Below, in pieces: positions 52,686 through 59,947 of a stretch of 64,000 nt of DNA. The notes beneath the pieces were generated by a model, which ran no database searches, was not told where the DNA came from, and saw nothing but the letters and a program-made list of their open reading frames with translations. The stretch is from Pichia kudriavzevii. Taxonomy: Eukaryota > Ascomycota > Pichiomycetes > Pichiales > Pichiaceae. How positions within the stretch are numbered: position 1 is the stretch's first letter; every line of letters begins with the position of its first letter. The DNA is taken from assembly GCF_003054445.1 (NCBI RefSeq), contig NC_042506.1, positions 1,123,501-1,187,500 on the forward strand, read 5' to 3'. The position numbers and the translations under genes were made by a program.

Positions 52686-53122
52686 TTGTCTTCTAGGAGT
52701 TTACTGAATTTTTGAAAAATGAAAATAAAAAGCAAATTATGTTAACATGAAGTTCCATGACCAAGAAAATGTGCTCTTTAAATAGCCGTCTCGGGTATCC
52801 AATAGAGAATGATAAGATTTGACTTTTGAAAGTGGAGACGCTTGGCCTTACGGATTAGGAAAGTCGAGGCGACGGCTAACTTTCCACATAGGGAAGGTGG
52901 AGCGGATTTTATGTAGGAGGTTTTTTTAAGTTGTCAGATTCGCCAAAGAAATGTTCTTTTGCTTTCTTTTTAACAAACAGCTATGTTATGGATTTATAAA
53001 TGCTCCTCTATTCAAGGCACAAATTAATCTACACATCCGGTCTATACTAACGGATACACAGGTCGAATGAATGGTGCATGCGTTTCAATTCTCTTGGATG
53101 GACCTACTAATCAGCATCCTCC
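52686..53122. promoter_or_regulatory. Amine oxidase promoter region
   Basis: 437 bases between the SDD2 stop and the amine oxidase start. A GATAAG (GATA-factor core, typical of nitrogen-regulated genes) lies at 52811-52816 and a TTTAAATAG TATA-like stretch near 52777. A T-run lies near 52921. No gene is seen. Confidence 0.4.
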
Positions 53123-53548
53123 TCATTCATCAAAGAAATCGTCTTCAGAGTCGTCCTTGTCGTTTTGATCCCTGTCACCGCCTTCATAATCCCTCCTTTC
53201 AAATCTGATAGTTGTAGTTGCATTTTTCCTCTCCTCGTTTGCTATTTTGTCTAAGATATCAACAATGTCTTTCTCTTGGACCTTGTTCCTAAGCCCCCCG
53301 CTTTGATACAACCTCAGTAGATAGTTTTCGACACCTTGCACACGATCTGGTTTCACCATCCGCACACGGTTGAGTCTTTGCTTTGCCTCTGGTGTTAATA
53401 GTTGGCTCATAATGGCATCATTTTGATTGCTTGAGGCACCAGTAGCTTGCCCTGCAGTTGATCCTGGAGAAGGTCCGCCCCCAGCAGCGTTTCTTTGCAT
53501 TTCCTGCAAACGTGCAGCCCGTATTGCCTGTAGTTCTGAATCGTCCAT
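53123..53548 (-). CDS. SDD2: PDCD5-family protein (YMR074C/Sdd2)
   Basis: Encodes 141 residues (yeast 145). The start at the ATG 53548 gives DDSELQAIRAARLQEMQ, which matches the family N-terminus; upstream in-frame sequence has no ATG. The core is a three-helix PDCD5 domain (about 45-120) with LTPEAKQRLNRVRMVKP and VENYLLRLYQSG. It ends in IRFERRDYE and an acidic tail. PDCD5 proteins bind the chaperonin TRiC/CCT and nucleic acid in other organisms; the yeast role is less clear. Confidence 0.9.
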   Translation of the reverse strand: MDDSELQAIRAARLQEMQRNAAGGGPSPGSTAGQATGASSNQNDAIMSQLLTPEAKQRLNRVRMVKPDRVQGVENYLLRLYQSGGLRNKVQEKDIVDILDKIANEERKNATTTIRFERRDYEGGDRDQNDKDDSEDDFFDE

Positions 53549-53690
53549 CCCTGTATTTCTAGTGTTTGAGTGGTGATCCACGTTCGGTGCAAAGTTAAGG
53601 ATATCAGCTTCAGTTTGGAATCTTCCCCTACTGTCCAAAACTCACCATCGTACTATGAGCCATGAAAAAAAAAAGCAGGCTGTGTTTACA

Positions 53691-53828
53691 ATGGAGTCGA
53701 TAAAATCTATTTTGGTTCGAGGTATAGCCTCTCATCAGTGTTTGAAGGGACCCTTTAGTTCCACCTTTAAGAGCGAAAGCATTACGCTGGAGAACACACA
53801 TGGTAGAAGAAGCGTTGGTGGAACATAG
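53691..53828 (+). other. 45-codon upstream ORF overlapping the start of the 606-residue gene
   Basis: ATG at 53691, TAG at 53826-53828, in a different frame from the main ATG at 53800, overlapping it by 29 bases. If the leader includes it, it would reduce initiation at 53800. It could also be the true N-terminus if one base is wrong in the assembly. Confidence 0.4.
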
Positions 53829-55620
53829 ACTAGACTCGCAGAAACTTCTTGGTGATAAACAAGTGATTGATGCTTTTGACGGTATTTTAGTTGTACTGCA
53901 CAGAGCATTAGTGTATTATATTGAAATTGCAGGGCATTTGACATTAGCATTTGAAAAAGTTTATGATTCATCAATAACCATTGATTCAGTGAAGTACTAT
54001 GATGGTAAACTTTTTGTTGCTTATAGGGGGTGTGATTATGCTCTAAAGAAAGAAAATATCATGTTGGACGTACTTGATTACCAATTGGAGGTGTTATCGA
54101 AAGGGTCCTTTCAGGATGCTTCCTTTAACAAAGGTGAAGTTGTTACTGCCTTCAAACTGATATTCAATTATCTCATGGTTGTCCTTGAGAGTTACAATTA
54201 CATTGTTTTACCACTTTTATCTGGGGATGCATACCGGATGTTATACACAGCAAATGATAATAACATATTTTTCATATTTGAATCATGTGGACCGGCATTG
54301 TACAAGCGGGAAATACAAAAAACTGCCTCTGGTTGTAAACTTATAGACATTCCATGGAGCGTTAAGCAAGTGATTAAATACTGTAAATCAGATGATTACT
54401 TTTGTGTTCAAGAATTCAATACAGATTACATCATTTTTTCCAGTGAGAACAAGATAAGCTATTTTTCATTCACTGACCCTTCGAATTATTTCACAGTCGA
54501 TTTCCACGGCCCCATAACATCCTCTACCAAATGGAACGACCAAATTATTGTGGTTTTTGATGACAAATCTATCTTTACTCTGGATATTAACAGTAAAGAA
54601 TATCATCCTCTCATCGAGCCAATTACGGTTTGGACTAACTCAATTCAAAACACCTCCAACCTGTTGATACTACATTCTCCCAAGACTGGCCTGGTGACAA
54701 TAAATAAACGTACCCTTCAAGTAGGGTACGCCAGAGATACCATTCATACTTTTCAAAGAATGAATGCCTCTGTCGCTGCTGTTTATGCATTTTATTCCCC
54801 AGAGGATAATCTGATTGTTGCTTACTCAGATGGTGGTGATAGCATTCTTATCAAACATGAGGATGATTATACCTACAAGTATCTTTCAAATGTCATTAGT
54901 ATAAAAAGTGCGGTCTGTAATCACTTTAACTTTAAAGAAAATACAATCATCCTTTCCTTTGCTGGTGTTTATCTTGTTTCATACCCTCTTCAAGTGATTG
55001 CGGAGTTCCCCATCGATGATCCCTTAGATATCAAATATGACTACAAGCTAGATAGATTTATTGTAAGCACTTATTCCAATAATGAAACAGGTATTTCCAG
55101 TTTGTATATTCTCACACCAGGGTTGCAGTTGGACAAGCGCATGGATAAGAAAGCACATTTTGGATTTTATCTTGATGTTGGAACACAGGGATTCTTTGAC
55201 AATACGAAATATTATTCATACATTGATAACAAAAGAAAGGAATCTTTTGATGTTAAGCATAGGCCCACTGATACCACAGACTTTATTTACCAACACAATT
55301 GTCTCATATATAAATCCGCTTATGATTTTGTATGTTGTGAGCGTTCAACAGGTGTTGAGACTGTTACTCCCAGGATCACGTCTTTTACCAAAATTGATGA
55401 AGACCGCGTATTGTTATTTTTCAATGAAACCGTATCAGTGTTTGACGTCAGAACAAAACAAGTTGAGGAACTATTGAAGGGAAAACGAGCATTCAAGCCA
55501 ACAGATATAAACCTCCATATTTTGGACGTTGATAATAAAGTAAAACTGAAACTAAAGAAGGGCAGGTTTCTCACCAGCATTTCCAGTTTTTACACTGTGA
55601 TTGAATACGAAAGCACTTAA
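53800..55620 (+). CDS. Unrecognised 606-residue beta-rich protein
   Basis: I do not recognise this protein. The sequence is dominated by short beta-strand-like hydrophobic stretches and turns along its length (for example YYDGKLFVAYRGCDYAL, DNIFFIFESCG-like repeats, EDNLIVAYSDGGDSILI), which suggests a beta-propeller, possibly WD40-like, without clear WD signatures. There is no membrane segment, signal peptide or coiled coil. The first in-frame ATG is at 53800. The frame is open upstream to about 53746 but without ATG, and another frame with a good ATG (53691) overlaps the start. It is divergent from SDD2 by 251 bases. Confidence 0.72.
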   Translation: MVEEALVEHRLDSQKLLGDKQVIDAFDGILVVLHRALVYYIEIAGHLTLAFEKVYDSSITIDSVKYYDGKLFVAYRGCDYALKKENIMLDVLDYQLEVLSKGSFQDASFNKGEVVTAFKLIFNYLMVVLESYNYIVLPLLSGDAYRMLYTANDNNIFFIFESCGPALYKREIQKTASGCKLIDIPWSVKQVIKYCKSDDYFCVQEFNTDYIIFSSENKISYFSFTDPSNYFTVDFHGPITSSTKWNDQIIVVFDDKSIFTLDINSKEYHPLIEPITVWTNSIQNTSNLLILHSPKTGLVTINKRTLQVGYARDTIHTFQRMNASVAAVYAFYSPEDNLIVAYSDGGDSILIKHEDDYTYKYLSNVISIKSAVCNHFNFKENTIILSFAGVYLVSYPLQVIAEFPIDDPLDIKYDYKLDRFIVSTYSNNETGISSLYILTPGLQLDKRMDKKAHFGFYLDVGTQGFFDNTKYYSYIDNKRKESFDVKHRPTDTTDFIYQHNCLIYKSAYDFVCCERSTGVETVTPRITSFTKIDEDRVLLFFNETVSVFDVRTKQVEELLKGKRAFKPTDINLHILDVDNKVKLKLKKGRFLTSISSFYTVIEYEST

Positions 55621-55804
55621 TAGAACCATAGTCTTAGTAAAGCAAAAGAATATCTTATGAACTGATAAAAAGAGTCGAATCGATGGTTTCAATAAGTAAC
55701 GAGAAAGCAAATATTTTATATAGACATGAGGAATCATAAAGCACATAAAAGTGATATAGTACAGAGGGGATTGTCAATGAATCATTCATTTGGAAGTTCT
55801 AACC

Positions 55805-57112
55805 TTATTGGGGATTCGACAATCCCATTTCTTTGACTTCTTTAATCTTACTGAAGTTGATTTCGTCCAAGATTTTTTTGGCACCCTTAGCAATGAGTTT
55901 ATCAGCTAACTCGATACCCGCATCAAAAGCATCTTTTTCGCATGTTAGCTGCTTCTCAACAAAATCTTCCACACTTTCACTACCATCCACACTTAGAACG
56001 ATAGCTTTCAATTTCAGGACATTATAGCTTGAAACTGTGGTCCATACACCAACAGGGACAGAACAACCGCCTTCTAAGGTTCTGAGTAAACTACGTTCTG
56101 CTAAACATTTCCAGGTGGTTTTACGGTCTCCAATAACACTACAAAGAAGTCTCATCTTTTCATTGTCTTTCCTTATCTCCACACCAATAGCACCTTGTCC
56201 TACTGCATGATACATTTCGTCTTCATTCAAATATTTGGTAATTCTGTCCTTCATGTCGCAACGAATTAACCCCGCAGCAGCTAATATAATACAGGCATAT
56301 TCGGAATCTTCTGCGTCTAACTTTTGAACTCTAGTCTGGATATTTCCTCGCACAGACTTGAATACCAAATTCGGAAAATTTCTATTAATTTGTGCAGACC
56401 TACGAACCGACGATGTTCCAACTATACTTCCAGCTGGTAAATCGGCCAGTGATTTATACGGAGAGCCTTTTTTCATGACAAGTGCATCTCTTGGATCTGT
56501 AGAATGTAGACAAAGTGAAATGTTAGTATTTGTTCAGGTAATATCAATCTGAAGGAACAGTTTCATATTTCTGCATCAGTGAATAACACGTTTTCATCTA
56601 GATTATTCAGTAGTCTAACGTCTAAAAAATGTTTAAATCATCATCAAGAAAATATGAAAACTAGTTCATTCAGTAATTGAGAAAAAATAACATGAGAGGA
56701 ATAAAAAGTTAAATCACATACCTTCTCTTTCTATAATGCAGCCTAACTCAAAGTCATCTGGTAAGATCGTAGGCATGTCTTTTAGTGAATGTGCAATGAG
56801 ATCAATTTGTTCAAACTCTCCAACGTTTTCAAGCAATAGAATCTCAAGCTCCTTTGTCCATAATGCTTTACCTCCAAACGAATAAAGAGGTCTATTTTGA
56901 ACTTGGTCGCCTAATGTGGAGACTTTGGTTATAGTGGAATTTAACCGTGGGTAGTTTTTGGCAATATGTTTGGCAACAATCTCGGATTGCTTCACAGCCA
57001 ACGCCGATTTTCTAGATCCAATCTTAACAGTGGAATCTTTAAAATCTATAGCAGGTATTGGGAGGTCAGAGTTGTGATCAAAGACATTGGGTATACGAAC
57101 AATATGGGACAT
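55805..57112 (-). CDS. HEM3: Porphobilinogen deaminase (heme biosynthesis, spliced)
   Basis: Two exons, 57112-56722 and 56496-55805, give 360 residues (S. cerevisiae Hem3 is 327). It polymerises four porphobilinogens into hydroxymethylbilane in the cytosol. Exon 1 has KIGSRKSALAVKQ and IAHSLKDMPT, and ends ELGCIIEREG. Across the junction it reads DPRDALVMKK, then GTSSVRRSAQI, and the cofactor-binding cysteine in LEGGCSVPVGV (about residue 275). The start ATG at 57112 (MSHIVRIPNVF) is chosen because upstream frame has no ATG. The N-terminal ~25 residues before the conserved core make it slightly longer than in S. cerevisiae. Confidence 0.95.
56497..56721 (-). other. HEM3 intron
   Basis: 225 nt on the minus strand, phase 1. 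The donor is GTATGT (56721-56716), the branch site is a perfect TACTAAC (56528-56522) and the acceptor is ACAG ending at 56497. Splicing joins G to AT and gives the Asp codon of DPRDALV, in the family-conserved position. Unspliced reading stops two codons after the junction. Confidence 0.96.
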
Positions 57113-57837
57113 TATGTGGATGTTTCGGTGACTGTGGTTATGTACAGGGTAAAGAATTAGCCAAAACAAGAAAAGTTGGCTTCAACGGATTTGTAGCAAA
57201 AGGAATGTGAAAGGATAAGCCAAGAGAAACAAGCAGAAAACTCAGTTCACCTAAGTATATGCAACTGTTTGATAGTGACAGGTATGTACAGGAGACCAAC
57301 AAATGCTAGTGTATAGTATGATTCAGTTGAATGTAAACTTATAATGGAAGAAGAAAGAAATTGTGGTTGTCACTGGAAAAAACCAACGTCCACTAGGTGG
57401 ATTTCACTCGCTCACAGTGACTAGCCTAAATGAAAAATATTTTTATTTTCTCGACAGCTGTTACACCGAATCGAGTAAAATGGTCCAGGAATTGGTCGGG
57501 CTGACGTTTTCTCTCGTTCCTAGTGGCTGGGGAAATTATGAATTAAACAAGGTCGTACTTTTGCTTGTGAAATGGTATAGATAGTCTATCCTAGAATTAG
57601 TTTGAATTCCTGGACAATCATGTCCTGGTTTAGCCATGGCACATTTCAGTCAAAAAGACTTCTTTTAAATAAACAGCGTTAATTGGTTAATTGGTCGAGC
57701 CAAGGATAAAATTTCCTAATTGGAAGGGCGGCATGAATTTTGGTGTTTTTTTCATCTCGTTTAATAGTAAATCTATTAATTTCCTCTTTTGTACACTTGT
57801 TGCACTCTAATGGTGAACTTAATGCCAGTCTCGCTTC
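57113..57837. promoter_or_regulatory. Divergent HEM3/BER1 intergenic region
   Basis: 725 bases. No ATG-started gene is convincing. A 73-codon plus-strand frame (57363-57584) starts only with GTG. On the minus strand, a frame from 57933 to 57679 has coding-like content for its last ~43 codons but no ATG. CCTGG repeats flank GGAC/GTCC near 57610-57630. It presumably holds both promoters. Confidence 0.4.
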
Positions 57838-58641
57838 ATGATAGTTGCGATACGTCAGATGAAGAACGAAGCTAGATTGCAGGACTCTTTTAAGGAAAAG
57901 CTGCGAGTGCTTCAAAGAGGAGATGTTGTGCAAGAAATACTAAGCAACATCTCTGGTATTGATGTTCTTTTTGTGAGATGTCTCGGTTTAGGTTCCGTTT
58001 CTGTCTCATACTTAGCGATGTATCAACTCTGTCTGCTTAAGCTTGTAGTAGATTACTTAAATCAGAATCTGAATGAAAGAAACAAGGAAGAGTCTGAGAT
58101 GGTGGAAATCAAAGTAAGTCTATGGGACCCAGTCTTTTCTCATGAAGACAAAGAGTTTTTCGAAAACCACCTCAAATACACCGTTGAGGAAGAGTTTAAG
58201 TGTGATCCATCAAGTGTGCTGTACTATATGCCACACTTCCCAGTTTCGATTTTTGAGTCCGTGTTGACTGAAGAAAAACCAAAGTTTATTCTAGCCAATG
58301 ATCTCACAGCTTACGCCATCAAATTTCCTGAAACTAAATACTTTAGCCAATATCCAAATTGTGCTCGTTTGACGAAGCTTATAACAAATAAAGCAAAAGA
58401 AGAATCGGTTGAGAAAGAAAACTGTACAGCTGTGAAACCACCAGATGATGGATTTCAAATAGTCAAGAAAAAAAACAGAAAGAAGAAAAACTCCTTGGTT
58501 TATCAACCTCCTGTTATCGACTATGGCTTTGAAACTGCATACTTCAAGAAGGTGAAATCTAGTATTATTAGAGAAGGAAACAACACTGATAATCCATGGT
58601 CTTCAGCCTTTACAGACATGTCTTTTATGGTGATTGATTAG
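57838..58641 (+). CDS. BER1: SRR1-domain protein Ber1
   Basis: Encodes 267 residues (S. cerevisiae Ber1 is about 274). The SRR1 domain covers about 45-185: GIDVLFVRCLGLGSVSVSYLAM (given in parts: GIDVLFVRCLG, LGSVSVSYLAM), KVSLWDPVFSHEDKEF, SSVLYYMPHFPVSIFESVL and FILANDLTAYAIKF. The C-terminal extension carries a basic DGFQIVKKKNRKKK motif at about 201-214, and the end DNPWSSAFTDMSF matches the usual end of the family. Plant SRR1 acts in light signalling; yeast Ber1 is implicated in microtubule function. The start is the first ATG, though Met 8 is an alternative. The gene converges with BMT2 with 30 bases between stops. Confidence 0.82.
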   Translation: MIVAIRQMKNEARLQDSFKEKLRVLQRGDVVQEILSNISGIDVLFVRCLGLGSVSVSYLAMYQLCLLKLVVDYLNQNLNERNKEESEMVEIKVSLWDPVFSHEDKEFFENHLKYTVEEEFKCDPSSVLYYMPHFPVSIFESVLTEEKPKFILANDLTAYAIKFPETKYFSQYPNCARLTKLITNKAKEESVEKENCTAVKPPDDGFQIVKKKNRKKKNSLVYQPPVIDYGFETAYFKKVKSSIIREGNNTDNPWSSAFTDMSFMVID

Positions 58642-58671
58642 CTATTTACACAGCAAGATTTTGTACACACA

Positions 58672-59739
58672 TTATTTAATTACAATGCAAAAGTTGTTTC
58701 TATTACCTCCACTCAAAATTTCCTTCTTTTTCAAAGTGAATTTCAAATCCACATGACTGGATCCTTTCCATGATAACAGCCAGTATGCTAACTTATGAGT
58801 TTTGTGGTATTTCACCTGTTCAAAACCAAGCTTCTCGAAAACCAAATTCATCAAGCTTACATCAAAGTACCTTGAATTTTCAACACACGGTAGTGGAATC
58901 ACGAAAAACAATAGACTGCGGTTATTTAATTTATCCGGTTCATTCAGAAATTCACATATGCGGCATAGCATTTCTCCACGTTGTTCTGGATTAGGAACGA
59001 AATTCACCACTAGGGAACAGCTAATGCAATCGAATTTTTCGCTTTCATTCTCAGGACGGGGCCTCTCTAGGAAATCCTGTTCCTCTATTAACCCAGGTTC
59101 CTGGCTATGCAAATCAATTCGAGTAATTCTATCGAATATCTTGGATTTGGAAATTTCATTCGTTGATGACAAGCATCCAATTTCTAGGGCAGTCCCCTTA
59201 GAAGGTTTCCATTGAAGCTCTTTTAGCCATTTGACTAGCATTTTACTAGAATCGCCTCCGCGTTTTCCATCTTGCCCAAGTGTACTAGCAATTTGATATG
59301 TTTCTAACCCACCTCTTTTCTCAATTTCTGAATCTATACGTCCCAACACTTTCACTAAATCTTCCTTTGTTTCGTTACCTTTAATGTGATCGTTTGTCCG
59401 TGGATCAATGACGGATTCTGGAGTTTTATTGATTTTTAACTCTTTCCATCTTTTCTCCCACTCTTCTTTGTATACCTTTTTAAGATCTTTATTTGATATG
59501 ATGTAACACTTGTACGTTTCTTCAAAGTTTGTATCATCTGCTTTGACCAATATCTGAAGTTTATTTAAAATTGAGTTCCTATATTTTATTAAGACATGAA
59601 ATCGACGAATCAGCTGTCTTGCACGGAGTGGCTTTAAAGTTTTAGGTATTCGTTTTTCGCTTTTCTGCACTACTGATATTCCAGGTCTTTTAGCACAGCC
59701 AGATAACAACTTACTTTGTTTTCTTGATCTCTTCACCAT
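58672..59739 (-). CDS. BMT2: 25S rRNA adenine-N1 methyltransferase Bmt2
   Basis: Encodes 355 residues (S. cerevisiae Bmt2, YBR141C, is 337). It methylates N1 of an adenine in 25S rRNA (A2142 in S. cerevisiae) in the nucleolus. The N-terminus is basic (KRSRKQSKLL). The family motif GGLETYQIASTLGQDGKRGG (about 155) is followed by SSKMLVKWL. The SAM-binding loop is GTALEIGCLSS, with an acidic Asp after RITRI, and a SCSLVVNFVPNPEQRGEML catalytic-side motif. It is divergent from MAK5, as in S. cerevisiae. Confidence 0.92.
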   Translation of the reverse strand: MVKRSRKQSKLLSGCAKRPGISVVQKSEKRIPKTLKPLRARQLIRRFHVLIKYRNSILNKLQILVKADDTNFEETYKCYIISNKDLKKVYKEEWEKRWKELKINKTPESVIDPRTNDHIKGNETKEDLVKVLGRIDSEIEKRGGLETYQIASTLGQDGKRGGDSSKMLVKWLKELQWKPSKGTALEIGCLSSTNEISKSKIFDRITRIDLHSQEPGLIEEQDFLERPRPENESEKFDCISCSLVVNFVPNPEQRGEMLCRICEFLNEPDKLNNRSLLFFVIPLPCVENSRYFDVSLMNLVFEKLGFEQVKYHKTHKLAYWLLSWKGSSHVDLKFTLKKKEILSGGNRNNFCIVIK

Positions 59740-59947
59740 GTATTCTTAAAATAAGCTAATCCAACCCAATCCAGTTGTTTTGGTAAATTTAAAATATTCT
59801 TTAACTTCATTTACTTGTCAGTTCTATAACGAGAAAATTTTGAAAACTTTTTTTTTTCATTCACACAAAACTTTTTTTTTAAAAAAACCTTCCTTATTTG
59901 TGTCTTCGATCATTTTTTGCTCAAATACTGCTTTAATTAACTCCAGA

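Noticed and set aside
53549-53638. N-terminal extension of SDD2 in the same frame
   Set aside because: Thirty open codons without ATG; the internal ATG matches the known family start.
57363-57584. 73-codon frame in the HEM3/BER1 gap
   Set aside because: It starts only at GTG and has no conserved pattern.
57679-57933. Minus-strand frame with a coding-like end (TKEEINRFTIKRDEKNTK and IRKFYPWLDQ)
   Set aside because: There is no ATG in frame, its upstream half is antisense to BER1, and no branch site or donor was found for an upstream exon. It could be a missed split gene, so a protein search of the last 43 codons would be worthwhile.
59780-59947. 56-codon N-terminal extension of MAK5
   Set aside because: It begins only at TTG, is Phe/Ser-rich leader sequence, and the ATG at 59948 gives the expected family start.
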